In this document: one piece after another, positions 23,999 to 33,267 of the stretch | Numbering within the stretch: the first letter of the stretch is position 1 | How the letters are laid out: the number at the start of each line of letters is the position of its first letter | Assembly (NCBI GenBank): GCA_903915625.1 | Contig: CAIWTN010000207.1 | Span: 1 to 36,305 of the forward strand | Direction of reading: 5' to 3' | From: an uncultured Pseudomonadota bacterium | GTDB lineage: Bacteria > Bdellovibrionota_B > Oligoflexia > Oligoflexales > CAIYRB01 | DNA: 36,305 nucleotides | Translations under genes and position numbers: made by a program | Notes under the pieces: generated by a model | Seen by the model: the letters and a program-made list of their open reading frames with translations, nothing else | Told to the model about the DNA's origin: nothing | Databases searched by the model: none

Positions 23999-26497
23999 TC
24001 AGTGCGTGACGATCTCGCTGCGAGCTGCCCTAAGCTGCGGGGTCGTCGCCTCCAACTTTAGTTGTGCTGCTCGGCCGGCGATACTTCGCACAATGACCAC
24101 AGCTTGTCCGTGGAACAAACGCACGTCCTTAGCCACAAAGGGATCGAGTGAGTTGGGATCGCCGTTACCGACTCCGACGATTTGCCCAGGGCCGGTCAGA
24201 TGGAGTTGCACCAGTTGATTGCCCTCTGGATCGACGGTGCCATGATCGTCACGCGCCGTGATGGTGATGAAACTTAGATCCTCACCGTCTGCACGGATGT
24301 CTTGGCGATCAGCCTCCAGCTCCAGGTGAGTCGGAGGTGCGGCCGTGCGCATGCGAGTTTCGCCAATCACTTGATTGCCTCGGTAAGCGACCGCCCTCAG
24401 TTCTCCGGGTTCAAACTTAACCTCGTCCCACCGCAGCCTGTAGCTGCGCGTTACGCCGTAGTAGGAGCCATCGCCCTGACTTGCCGCAGTAAGATTAGTC
24501 AGATTAGTAGGATTAGTAGGCCCTGACCATGCACCGTTAACCGGAGATTTTGATTGCCGCCCCAAAGAGCGGCCGTTGAGAAACAATTCAGCCGAATCAC
24601 CGCTCGTGTACACCATGACGGGAACCGTCTGACCCATTTTGTTGGGCCAATTCCAATGCGGCAAGATGTGCACGGTATCTACCTCAGGACGCCAATAGCT
24701 ACGGTATAGATAGTAGCGATCCTTAGGTAGTCCAACTAAGTCGACAGCACCAAAAAATGAGCTGCGCGCTACTTTTTCGTACGGCGTGGGCTCACCTATA
24801 TAATCAAATCCACTCCAGATGAATTCGCCAGCGATATAGGAATGGCCATCTAATTTGGCAAACTCAGTGTCGGCAATATCACCCCAAGATACTGCATGGA
24901 AATCAAAGGAGCTCAATAGCGGTGCCGCCGGAAAGGCATCCTTGTAACGGGGAAGCGGTAGCTCGTAATACCCCCGCGTGCTCACTGCCGATGCCGACTC
25001 ACTCATTAAGACCGGCATATCAGGATAAGCCTGACGACCAGGTATATACTTACGTCCGTAGTTCCAGCTCTGCACATCAAGGTAGCGGTGAAGTCCCGTT
25101 TTTATTGACTGGGGGATGTGTGTGGCCATCGTCACGGGACGAGTCGGATCATTGGCGCGCACGTAACTTGCGATGGTCCCCACTTGCTCAGCACTGCCAC
25201 CAAAAACGTTGGCCTCGATATCCCAAATTTCGTTGCCGATGCTCCAGATCATGATGCTCGGATGATTCCGATCTCGGCGTATAAAGCTGCTGATCTGACG
25301 TTCGGCAAAATCGTTGAGATTCACCTGAGGCAAACGATCTGCTGTTTGGTCCCATTTATCGAAACACTCAGCAAACACCAAAAAACCCATTTCGTCAGCG
25401 AGTTCTAGAAACTCCGGAGCTGCCGGATTGTGACTGAAACGGACGGCATTAACGCCCATGTCCCGCATGATTTCCAGTTGCCGCTGAGCGGCTCGGCGGT
25501 GGAATGCAGCACCTAGAGGTCCAAGATCATGATGCAGGTTAGCACCATGTAACTGCACCCTTTGACCATTAAGCAGAAGTCCCTGGTCTTTAGTGAACTG
25601 TAGGGTCCTGATGCCAAACTTCGTGTCGTAACTGTCGCGCGTCTCACCACCAACTTTTAGCACGGACACGGCGGTATATAGGTTCGGAGTCCGCAAATCC
25701 CACAGTTGAGGTGTCCGTACGCTTAGAACCTGCGTGACAGTAGCCGAGGCTGAAGCTGGCACGGTGACGGTCTCCGTGCGTTGGGCGACCGGAGCCCCCC
25801 TTGGACCTGGCGCATAGATATCAGTCGTCAGACTGACAACGGTGGGCTCAGATTGATTATTGTCGATGGTGGTGCGGACGGCCACGTCGGCTGCCGCAGG
25901 ACTCAACTTAGGGACCGTGACAAACGTTCCCCACTCTGCAACATGCACTGGGCCTGTGACAGTCAAGGTGACTTTGCGGTAGATACCAGCGCCAGGATAC
26001 CAACGCGATGCGTGATTGCGAGTATCGGCATGCACCGCAATGACATTATCGCGGCCAAAATGCAGATAAGGCGTCGCATCTACACGAAACGAGTTGTAGC
26101 CATAATCCCATTCGCCGGCGAGCTGACCGTTGACGTAAACTTTTGGAAAAGCCATCACGCCATCAAAATCGAGAAAGAACCGCTTTCCCGCATCTGACTC
26201 AGGCGGGGTCAGGTGATAGCGATACCAACCCTCCCCGTGCCAGTTAAACTTACTGTTTCCGTCCCCCTTCGGGTCCATCGGCCCAGATATTGCCCAGTCA
26301 TGCGGGACTCGCACCTCGGCCCAACTGGTATCGTCGAGGTCCGGGCTAGCTGCACCAGCGGGATTGCCACGGACAAAACGCCAGGGCTCCACCAAACGCA
26401 TCGTGTAGCGCTGCGCTTCTGCAAGTGCCGCTTGCTCCGACATGAAAAAAAATCCAAATACAGACAAAATTCTTTGTAATTGCATTAGTTTCTTCAT
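23999..26497 (-). CDS. Exported glycoside hydrolase family 2 (beta-galactosidase type)
   Basis: This 832-residue protein has a Sec signal (MKKLMQLQRILSVFGFFF, cleavage near AALAEA). The GH2 order is visible: jelly-roll sugar-binding domain (WAEVRVPHDWAIS, GYNSFRVDATPYLHFG), immunoglobulin-like domain, TIM barrel, then C-terminal beta-domains of the DUF4982 / Ig type. LHGANLHHDLGPLGAAFHRR and MGVNAVRFSHNPAAPEF are classic barrel motifs. Glu423 in SIGNEIWDIE is the likely acid/base, and Glu500 in LMSESASA the likely nucleophile. Exported GH2 enzymes of this layout act on beta-galactosides or related sugars; the substrate is inferred. GGAGGT nine bases upstream supports the start. A nine-base repeat (24492-24518) encodes a TNx-TNx-TNx stretch. 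Confidence 0.93.
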   Translation of the reverse strand: MKKLMQLQRILSVFGFFFMSEQAALAEAQRYTMRLVEPWRFVRGNPAGAASPDLDDTSWAEVRVPHDWAISGPMDPKGDGNSKFNWHGEGWYRYHLTPPESDAGKRFFLDFDGVMAFPKVYVNGQLAGEWDYGYNSFRVDATPYLHFGRDNVIAVHADTRNHASRWYPGAGIYRKVTLTVTGPVHVAEWGTFVTVPKLSPAAADVAVRTTIDNNQSEPTVVSLTTDIYAPGPRGAPVAQRTETVTVPASASATVTQVLSVRTPQLWDLRTPNLYTAVSVLKVGGETRDSYDTKFGIRTLQFTKDQGLLLNGQRVQLHGANLHHDLGPLGAAFHRRAAQRQLEIMRDMGVNAVRFSHNPAAPEFLELADEMGFLVFAECFDKWDQTADRLPQVNLNDFAERQISSFIRRDRNHPSIMIWSIGNEIWDIEANVFGGSAEQVGTIASYVRANDPTRPVTMATHIPQSIKTGLHRYLDVQSWNYGRKYIPGRQAYPDMPVLMSESASAVSTRGYYELPLPRYKDAFPAAPLLSSFDFHAVSWGDIADTEFAKLDGHSYIAGEFIWSGFDYIGEPTPYEKVARSSFFGAVDLVGLPKDRYYLYRSYWRPEVDTVHILPHWNWPNKMGQTVPVMVYTSGDSAELFLNGRSLGRQSKSPVNGAWSGPTNPTNLTNLTAASQGDGSYYGVTRSYRLRWDEVKFEPGELRAVAYRGNQVIGETRMRTAAPPTHLELEADRQDIRADGEDLSFITITARDDHGTVDPEGNQLVQLHLTGPGQIVGVGNGDPNSLDPFVAKDVRLFHGQAVVIVRSIAGRAAQLKLEATTPQLRAARSEIVTH
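24492..24518. repeat. Three 9-bp units within the GH2 gene
   Basis: Near-identical units AGATTAGTC, AGATTAGTA and GGATTAGTA follow in tandem at 24492-24518. On the minus strand they encode the loop PTNPTNLTNLT of the GH2 enzyme. The position is a likely surface loop, so length variation would be tolerated. Confidence 0.7.
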
Positions 26498-26676
26498 GAG
26501 CTAGGAACCTCCGTAGCCACACGTCGAAGTCAACTTAACAGTGCTTATAAAAATGTTAAAGATTCTTAAAATGAGGAGAGCGGTGCCCGCGCTAAACATT
26601 GCCTTAGCGAGGAAGCTCCAGTATCTTATTCAAAAGCTCAAGCGCCACAAGACTTCAAAGGACCGAGGAATCGAGC

Positions 26677-27039
26677 ATGAAGAAATTGCTTATTCTCCTG
26701 ACCGCCGTTGCGATTACAGGGGGCAGTTACTTCCTCTTAACACAAGTGAACAATCGACAGGCCGTCACGGCAGCCGTGCCCGCGAGCTTGGATGTGGAAG
26801 AGTTCGATACACAACCGGCCGAAGAATCAGCGGGTACGGAATATTACGAAAACGATTACGATCGATACGACGATCCTACCAGCGGCATGGTGGACGAGCA
26901 GGACTCAGAAAGAGAACGCCGCCAACTGCAGCAAGCGAGCGCCGCTGATGCTGAGCCCATAGACGATGCCGATGCTCCGAGCCAAGCTGCAAAGGCCCCG
27001 TCCACGACAGACGAAAAAAATAGACCGCGGAGTCTTTAA
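26677..27039 (+). CDS. Small membrane-anchored or exported acidic protein
   Basis: This encodes 120 residues. An N-terminal hydrophobic stretch (KKLLILLTAVAITGGSYFLL, residues 2-21) could be a signal peptide or a single anchor. There is no lipobox. The rest is strongly acidic and disordered in character (DVEEFDTQPAEESAGTEYYE, DRYDDPTSG), with a charged SERERRQLQQ segment. GAGGAAT before the ATG is a moderate ribosome site. I do not recognise it. The 3' end lies within the terminator hairpin of the convergent rpsU gene, so the last codons double as part of that structure. Confidence 0.65.
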   Translation: MKKLLILLTAVAITGGSYFLLTQVNNRQAVTAAVPASLDVEEFDTQPAEESAGTEYYENDYDRYDDPTSGMVDEQDSERERRQLQQASAADAEPIDDADAPSQAAKAPSTTDEKNRPRSL

Positions 27040-27052
27040 CGACTGCGCGGTC
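27014..27052 (-). terminator. rpsU terminator inside the opposing gene's end
   Basis: On the minus strand GACCGCGCAGTC (27052-27041) pairs with GACTCCGCGGTC (27034-27023) with one mismatch, followed by TA and a run of seven T (27020-27014). It is a good intrinsic terminator about 80 bases after the rpsU stop. It overlaps the stop codon and last codons of the plus-strand gene ending at 27039. Confidence 0.75.
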
Positions 27053-27133
27053 TCGCTGAGAACCATACCACCGCGTGGAGACGCCTTTCAGGGGCTCCCA
27101 TACGGTGGCTGGCAACTCTCTCTTTATCGTAAC

Positions 27134-27337
27134 TTAGGCTCCGCGACCCATTTTACGCAGCTGCTTAATGCGGCGCTTACGAGCGGCAATGGCCTTCTTC
27201 TTGCGTTTAACGGAGGGCTTTTCGTAATGTTGGCCCTTCTTCAAGTCGCCGATCACACCGGCCTTCTCGACTTGTTTCTTGAAAATGCGCAGTACCTTAT
27301 CGATCGGCTCCCCGTCCCTAACCTTAATACCCGGCAT
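27134..27337 (-). CDS. rpsU: 30S ribosomal protein S21
   Basis: S21 is a small basic protein of the 30S subunit, important for initiation. From ATG 27337 it is 67 residues: [20 protein letters not shown], then a middle [20 protein letters not shown] and the highly basic helix [20 protein letters not shown], all characteristic of the family and of usual length (58-71). An upstream ATG at 27406 would add 23 residues unlike any S21; AAAGGAAA before 27337 decides the start. No dnaG or rpoD neighbour is present, so this is not the macromolecular-synthesis operon. A terminator is at 27014-27052. Confidence 0.96.
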   Translation of the reverse strand: MPGIKVRDGEPIDKVLRIFKKQVEKAGVIGDLKKGQHYEKPSVKRKKKAIAARKRRIKQLRKMGRGA

Positions 27338-27616
27338 AGATTTCCTTTCGCGTCCCTGGGCAAAAACAGAAGCCGGACCATAACAAACAATATTCTTAAC
27401 ATGCAACTGTAATCAACCTGGGGCTTAAGTTCGCTAATCCTGGGTGGCGCCCCCCGTCCCCACGGTCAAACTGATTATTATTCATAAATACACCAAGGTA
27501 CAATGTAACGCCTGATCTTTTCATGCCTGTCAATGGCGAGAATCAGCCGTTCTCAAACGACCTTATATGCGTCACGCTAGATATAAAGAGCCAATGAATA
27601 CAATTCGAGGTCTCGT

Positions 27617-29239
27617 ATGAATTCAAGAGCGTTTTCGCGTCTTGCCGGGGTCGGTCTTTGCTTAGTTTTGGCTAGCTGCGGCAAGACCGCGGTGCCGAGC
27701 TCTCACACTGCGGGGATGCCCTGGGCAAAGGACTATACTGAACGCCATTTACGCATCCCCACTCCTGACGGGACACGGCTCAGCTCGAGCGTTTTCATGC
27801 CCGATGCAAAGAAATTTCCAGGCAAACGACCTGTTGTGATCCTCGGTAGTTCTTGGGCCCTAAATGAATGGGAATACGACGGCCAAGCTCGGCAATTTGC
27901 CGCTGCGGGTTATGTAGTTCTGAATTACGCACCGCGTGGCTTCGGCTTGTCCGGAGGTCGTGTTGGCGTAGCTTCGGCAACCGATATTCACGACATCACA
28001 GACCTGATCGACTGGCTGGGCGCCAATACCAACGCCGACACGAATCGCGTGGCCATGGCTGGGGTGTCCTACGGAGCCGGCCTTGGCTTGCTCGCCGCGG
28101 CCCATGACGAGCGGATTAAAACAGTCGTTGCCCTGAGCGGCTGGGGAGACCTGAACCAGTCCCTTGCTCCCAACGACAGCCCGCGCCAAGTCTGGATCTC
28201 ACTTTTAATTGGCACCGGCGCTATCTTCGGCCGCCTCGATCCGGATCTCTATAAACGCGTGGACGATCTCTTCAACCATCACAACGTTGAGGATCTCCGC
28301 GCCTGGGCCCGTGCCCGCTCGCCACTGAATTACGTCGATAGGCTAAATGCGCGGCAAGTGCCCATATTCGTCGGCAACAGCTACCAAGACAACCTATTCC
28401 CACCAAGTCAAATGCGCGAATTTTACGACAAATTGACCGGCCCCAAAATGTTCTATTTGGACCGCGGAATACACGCCATGACGGCAGTACCTGGACTGTT
28501 CGGCATGCCAAGCGAAGTCTGGTTTGACGCGCATGCCTGGATCGATCACTGGCTGCTCGGTACAGACACTGACATCGTGCGTCGCCCACCGGTCAGCTTT
28601 GGCACGGACAGGGGCCGTGAGTATTACAACGAGATACCGCAGCCGAGTTCTGCAGAGTCCGCGGTGTTCAAACTCACAGCCCTTAATAAATTGGTTCAAA
28701 AAGAATCTGCGAGTAACGAAAGCACCCTGTCAAATATTGTCATTCGCTTGATCGGTAACATCGATTCATCAGCAACTTCCGGCATTCCGTTGCTGTCCGA
28801 CACCTCGGATGCCTTCCTTGGATTGCCGGTACTTCAGGACATGAAACGGATCAACAAAACCTACGCCGCAGTCTACCTCAGCCAATCCGTAGGAACCTTG
28901 ACGTCACTTCGCGGCTCGCCACGCGTGACGATTCACCTCCAACCACACCAGGGACCGATCCAACTGAATGCTTATCTTTATGACGTCGACGATAAAAACA
29001 TTGGTAAATTAATCACCCATGGCACCTTCACTCGCTATGAGGCATCCACCGTCGCTAGCATCGTACCACTGGAGCTACTCATGGCCGCTTACGATGTACC
29101 CGCTGGCCACCGTATCGCCGTTGCCATCGACACCCGCGACCCGCTTTACGTGAACCCAGCCACCGCGGCTTACCAGCTCGAGATTGATCATTCGGCGCAT
29201 TCAGAGACCACTGTGGCCTTACCGATTGTCCCAATCTAA
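27617..29239 (+). CDS. CocE/NonD-family hydrolase, lipoprotein
   Basis: This 540-residue alpha/beta hydrolase of the X-Pro dipeptidyl-peptidase / CocE-type family acts on esters or peptides outside the inner membrane. The N-terminus is a lipoprotein signal with lipobox LASC (Cys about residue 21). The hydrolase core shows RLSSSVFMPDAKKFPGKRPVVI, GYVVLNYAPRGFGLSGG and the nucleophile elbow GVSYGAG with Ser151. The Asp in NSYQDNLFPPSQM and the His in RGIHAMTA complete the likely triad. The C-terminal ~200 residues (HLQPHQGPIQLNAYLYDVD) form the jelly-roll domain of the family. The substrate is unknown. It lies upstream of ggt on the same strand with a 103-base gap. Confidence 0.9.
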   Translation: MNSRAFSRLAGVGLCLVLASCGKTAVPSSHTAGMPWAKDYTERHLRIPTPDGTRLSSSVFMPDAKKFPGKRPVVILGSSWALNEWEYDGQARQFAAAGYVVLNYAPRGFGLSGGRVGVASATDIHDITDLIDWLGANTNADTNRVAMAGVSYGAGLGLLAAAHDERIKTVVALSGWGDLNQSLAPNDSPRQVWISLLIGTGAIFGRLDPDLYKRVDDLFNHHNVEDLRAWARARSPLNYVDRLNARQVPIFVGNSYQDNLFPPSQMREFYDKLTGPKMFYLDRGIHAMTAVPGLFGMPSEVWFDAHAWIDHWLLGTDTDIVRRPPVSFGTDRGREYYNEIPQPSSAESAVFKLTALNKLVQKESASNESTLSNIVIRLIGNIDSSATSGIPLLSDTSDAFLGLPVLQDMKRINKTYAAVYLSQSVGTLTSLRGSPRVTIHLQPHQGPIQLNAYLYDVDDKNIGKLITHGTFTRYEASTVASIVPLELLMAAYDVPAGHRIAVAIDTRDPLYVNPATAAYQLEIDHSAHSETTVALPIVPI

Positions 29240-29342
29240 ACCGAAACGTTAAGGTTCTCAGACCATTGCCGGGAGCAGCTAGACGCGATACTAAGCATAA
29301 CAGCTTAATTAATCTCGTCCCGTTTGTTGAGGTCGGTGGTCG

Positions 29343-31157
29343 ATGCTAAAGGTTTATGCCCGCGAAGTGTCGGGGTTCAGGTCGCTCGGAAAAATACTGG
29401 CCTCGATATTCGTCGCATTTTGTTTTGCGACGCAATCATTGACCGCTGCTACTGCCAGTATTTTTCATCCACCTTTAGATCCTGCTCGGCCTCGGTCTAG
29501 TTACATCGCTCAGGCAAAGCGAGGCATGGTTGTCGCTGCTCACCCGCTTGCTAGCGCTGCCGGTGAAGCCATGCTCAAGGCCGGCGGTCTTGCAGTTGAT
29601 GCTGCCGTTGCTACTTCATTTGCACTTGCAGTCGTGCGCCCTCAATCTACGGGGATCGGTGGTGGTGGCTTTCTCCTCTACCACCAAGCCAGTGATAAAT
29701 CGACGCGGGCCTATGACTTCCGCGAGCGCGCGCCCGCCTTAGCTACTCGCGATATGTTTCTCGACACAAAAGGAAATCCAACCAGTTTCCGCTATAATGG
29801 CATCGACATACCTGACTCTGCCGTAAATGGCCACTTAGCCGTGGCTGTGCCTGGACTAGTTCGTGGCCTGGTGGAGCTCCATACAAAGTACGGCAAGCTG
29901 CCGCTGGCGCAGGTCTTGGCACCAGCGATCAAAATCGCCGAGTCAGGATTTCCTGTATATCCAGCCTTAGCGAAACTATTGCTGCAGCGAGAATCCGTTC
30001 TTAAACACTTTCCTGGTACTTTTAAGATATTTTTTCGCCGGAGCAAACCGCTACAAACGGGCGATCTACTCGTCCAAAAGGACCTCGCTTGGACCTTGCG
30101 CCAAATAGCAGCGAAGGGCACGGCAGGTTTCTACGACGGTGCCGTAGCTAATCTTATCGTAACTGAGATGAAACGCGGCAAGGGCTTGGTGACAGCAAAT
30201 GATCTAGCGAGCTATGCCATGCGCGAACGTGAACCGCTTACCGGTGCGCACCGGGGCCACCGGATTATTTCGATGCCTCCCCCATCATCTGGTGGAGCGG
30301 TCATACTAGAAATTCTTAATATTCTGGAAGCTAGTGGAGCTAATCAGGAGCAAAAGCTCACTTACGGATCAACGGGAGCCGTGCACTGGCTAACTGAAGC
30401 CATGCGCCGTGCATTTGCTGATAGATCGATATTCTTAGGCGATCCAGAATTTACCAAGGTGCCGCTCAAGGGACTTATCTCAGCAGAATATGCCGCTTCC
30501 CTTCGAGCGAGCATCAATCCGCTCAAAGCAACCCCGTCGAGTGAGGTCAAAGGCGGAGATCCAGAAAAATTCGAACATCCATCCACGACTCATCTGTCGG
30601 TGATCGATAGCCAAGGGAACGCAGTCAGTAGCACTCAAACTGTTAATTATTATTTTGGCTCCGGCGTCGTGGCAGAGGGTACAGGCGTCTTACTTAACGA
30701 TGAAATGGATGATTTTGCGAAGAAAAGCGGGACGGCAAATGTCTTTGGCCTAGTAGGTAGCGACGCCAACGCGATCAAGGCTGGCAAAACCCCACTGTCG
30801 TCCATGTCACCCACACTTGTATTTGATCACAACGGCAAATTACGCCTTGTCCTCGGATCGCCTGGTGGGCCTAGGATCATCACCGCTACCCTACAGACCA
30901 TCATCAACGTACTGGATCATCAAATGAGCCTCGCTGATGCTGTGCACGCGTATAGGATTCACCAGCAGTGGTTGCCAGATAAGCTGGAAATGGAGCCTGA
31001 CGGACTCACCCCAAACGTAGTAAAAGAGCTTAAGGCTATGGGCCACAATGTGGTGGAGCACGTAGGTATGGGGGATGTAGAGGCTATCGAAGTTACCGAA
31101 TCTGGACTTATCGGCGTGTCAGATACGAGGTCCGATGGTAAGCCTATGGGTTTTTAG
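29343..31157 (+). CDS. ggt: Gamma-glutamyltransferase precursor
   Basis: GGT removes or transfers the gamma-glutamyl group of glutathione and other gamma-glutamyl compounds in the periplasm. The 604-residue precursor carries a signal peptide (hydrophobic run LASIFVAFCFATQSLTAATA). MVVAAHPLASAAGEAMLKAG, VDAAVATSFALAVVRPQSTG and IGGGGFLLYH are typical of the large subunit. The autoprocessing and catalytic Thr is Thr415 in the motif STTHLSVID. The small subunit shows NYYFGSG, LLNDEMDDF, PLSSMSPTLVF and GSPGGPRIITA, matching the family's oxyanion and glutamate-binding motifs. The lid-loop region is present (DEMDDFAKKSG). The length is near 580, as usual. Ribosome site before ATG 29343 is weak. 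Confidence 0.96.
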   Translation: MLKVYAREVSGFRSLGKILASIFVAFCFATQSLTAATASIFHPPLDPARPRSSYIAQAKRGMVVAAHPLASAAGEAMLKAGGLAVDAAVATSFALAVVRPQSTGIGGGGFLLYHQASDKSTRAYDFRERAPALATRDMFLDTKGNPTSFRYNGIDIPDSAVNGHLAVAVPGLVRGLVELHTKYGKLPLAQVLAPAIKIAESGFPVYPALAKLLLQRESVLKHFPGTFKIFFRRSKPLQTGDLLVQKDLAWTLRQIAAKGTAGFYDGAVANLIVTEMKRGKGLVTANDLASYAMREREPLTGAHRGHRIISMPPPSSGGAVILEILNILEASGANQEQKLTYGSTGAVHWLTEAMRRAFADRSIFLGDPEFTKVPLKGLISAEYAASLRASINPLKATPSSEVKGGDPEKFEHPSTTHLSVIDSQGNAVSSTQTVNYYFGSGVVAEGTGVLLNDEMDDFAKKSGTANVFGLVGSDANAIKAGKTPLSSMSPTLVFDHNGKLRLVLGSPGGPRIITATLQTIINVLDHQMSLADAVHAYRIHQQWLPDKLEMEPDGLTPNVVKELKAMGHNVVEHVGMGDVEAIEVTESGLIGVSDTRSDGKPMGF

Positions 31158-31235
31158 ACAAAACTCATCAGAATGGTGAATTAGTCTAGTACGTCAGTTC
31201 TTCTATTCAGTCACGCCGCTACAACCCAAGGTGCG

Positions 31236-33197
31236 ATGACGAAAGATAAAGAATATAATGGTGAATACACCATGACTACCTGGACGTTACCCATGACCAA
31301 ACTCACTGTGCAAGCAGTGCTCGCAACCGCTTTGCTTGCTACCCAGGCAAGCGCACGCCATATAGAAACACTCGATCACGGGGCCGTCTGGCGACTTGAG
31401 GCTGTTGGCTTGACTGCGAATACTGCACAAGCCTCAGTAACCCTTCGCCCTGTCCTGCGCACGACTGAAGGTTGGAAACAACCGAGCGCCGACGATTGCG
31501 AATTGAGAACGTCGCGGTATCATTGTCGCATAGTTGGTTATGGTGACTTGGTTGTGAATATGCAGCCCTCCGTGCACGTGACTTTTACGGCAACTAAGGC
31601 AACGTCAGTCATAGGAATCGGCCTCGGCGGCAGCATGCATCTGCCTGACACTAAAGGCTGGCTGTCGAATGGATTTCAATCTTGGTCGCAGACTGGTGTC
31701 ATTGCGCTGAGAAAACCCGTCAGCGAAGCAGCGCTAAACAAAGCCCTCGCTCTCATCGGCGAGGACGAGGTCTATCGCCGCGGCCGCGAATTTTCCTGGT
31801 GGTATAGCTTTGCTTCAGGGGGCCATGACAGTTTTCTTGCAGGCGCCACGACGGCACAGCATCTTAAATCATGGGTGCAGCTCACTAAAGGCAATCAGAC
31901 TGACGATATTAATGTGAAGATCATCAGTGGGGCGACCGAAAAGCTAGACGTACAACCTGGTGAATCGATCAAGAGTGAAGCATGGACACTTTATCTGGGT
32001 CCCGAATTGGCAAAAGGCATGGAAGTGTATGCCGCTGCCATTCCCAGTCGTCATTATCATAAGCCGCAGCCCGTGCCCGTGGGCTGGAATTCTTGGTATG
32101 AACTTTGGAACACCGTCAAAGCTGAGGACGTGCTGGGCAATGCTCACATGTTCAGTCAACTATTTCAGTCACGACTCCCCTCCCCTAACTTGCCTGCATA
32201 CATCGTGTTAGATGACGGCTGGCAGCAAGCTTGGGGCGATTGGTATCCGAACAATAAATTTCCCCACGGGATTAGCAGTGTGGCCAAAGAACTAAACGAC
32301 CAAGGCTTCACCATGGGCATCTGGCTTGCCCCGTTGCTGGTAGCAAAAAGCAGCCAGCTCGCACGCAATCATCCAGATTGGTTGGTCCAGGGCGCACGCT
32401 ACTCACATCCAACCACGGGTGAATACGGTGTACTTGATGTCACCAACCCCAAGGCTGCTGAACACCTACAAGCTACGATCAGTCGTATAGTTGGATGGGG
32501 AATCAAGCTACTCAAGATCGACTTCTTGTTTGCGGGTACTATAGAAGGTAAGCGCTATAAACAAGTTACTGGTAGCGAGGCGTACGAGAGAGCTCTCGCG
32601 CTGATCCGTGCAGCAGCCGGGGAACAAACTCAGTTAATGGCCGTGGGCGCCCCGCCCATCCCCAGCTTAAAATATGTCGACGGCTGGCGCGTCGGTGGCG
32701 ATATCGCCTTTACCCCCTCTATCTTTGGTTGGCCGCAGCCCAATTTTGCCTTTATCGCTAACCAAGCGCGCAGTGTCGCGGGACGCTATCCTTATTGCTT
32801 GGCTACGCTTTGTGACGCCGATCCCGTGCTACTCAGATCGCCTTTGCCCGCCAATGAGGTCAATGTTGGTAGCTGGGTAGTCGCCGCTACCGGCAGCGCC
32901 CTATTTCTCTCCGATGATCTGCGGCAACTAACCGCAGAGAGGGCTTTTTGGGCCTTAGACCACGAACGGGTACGCGTCGCGACGTCGGGAGAGCCGGCTG
33001 TGCCGGCGAGTTTTGTCCCGCCGCAAGTTCCTGATGAATTAGTCAGTATGAAAGACAGCTTATATACTGCCGAGCATCACGTGCCGAATCTTTGGATCAT
33101 GCCGAATGGCGACAAAGTTGGGCTGAACTTTAGTCATTCCGCAGCAGAGATTGCTGGCAAGAAAGTCCCGCCCAAGTCGAGTGTGGTGATTAAGTAG
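31236..33197 (+). CDS. Exported alpha-galactosidase-like enzyme, GH36 type
   Basis: This 653-residue protein has a signal peptide (KLTVQAVLATALLATQASA). The start could be ATG 31236, 31272 or 31293; none has a strong ribosome site, so the first is kept. After an N-terminal beta-domain comes a TIM barrel with VPVGWNSWYELWNTV, YIVLDDGWQQAWGDWYPN, FTMGIWLAPLLVA and the GH36 nucleophile segment LLKIDFLFAG (Asp429). DGWRVGGDIA (Asp489) sits where the acid/base Asp is found in GH36 (as in Thermotoga GalA). Substrate is inferred as alpha-galactosides (melibiose, raffinose or polysaccharide side chains). It follows ggt on the same strand, 78 bases away. The stop codon lies in an inverted repeat. Confidence 0.9.
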   Translation: MTKDKEYNGEYTMTTWTLPMTKLTVQAVLATALLATQASARHIETLDHGAVWRLEAVGLTANTAQASVTLRPVLRTTEGWKQPSADDCELRTSRYHCRIVGYGDLVVNMQPSVHVTFTATKATSVIGIGLGGSMHLPDTKGWLSNGFQSWSQTGVIALRKPVSEAALNKALALIGEDEVYRRGREFSWWYSFASGGHDSFLAGATTAQHLKSWVQLTKGNQTDDINVKIISGATEKLDVQPGESIKSEAWTLYLGPELAKGMEVYAAAIPSRHYHKPQPVPVGWNSWYELWNTVKAEDVLGNAHMFSQLFQSRLPSPNLPAYIVLDDGWQQAWGDWYPNNKFPHGISSVAKELNDQGFTMGIWLAPLLVAKSSQLARNHPDWLVQGARYSHPTTGEYGVLDVTNPKAAEHLQATISRIVGWGIKLLKIDFLFAGTIEGKRYKQVTGSEAYERALALIRAAAGEQTQLMAVGAPPIPSLKYVDGWRVGGDIAFTPSIFGWPQPNFAFIANQARSVAGRYPYCLATLCDADPVLLRSPLPANEVNVGSWVVAATGSALFLSDDLRQLTAERAFWALDHERVRVATSGEPAVPASFVPPQVPDELVSMKDSLYTAEHHVPNLWIMPNGDKVGLNFSHSAAEIAGKKVPPKSSVVIK

Positions 33198-33225
33198 TTT
33201 CTGTGGCGAAAGAGCCAGAAACTAC
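33194..33225 (+). terminator. Inverted repeat over the stop codon of the GH36 gene
   Basis: GTAGTTTCTG (33194-33203) pairs perfectly with CAGAAACTAC (33216-33225), and GC/GC inside extends the stem past a two-base bulge. The TAG stop (33195-33197) is within the stem. No T-run follows on either strand, so it may be a 3'-end stabiliser rather than a true terminator. Confidence 0.55.
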
Positions 33226-33267
33226 CCTAATCAGAATGAAGGATCGCGACGATTACAGGTCAAGTTT

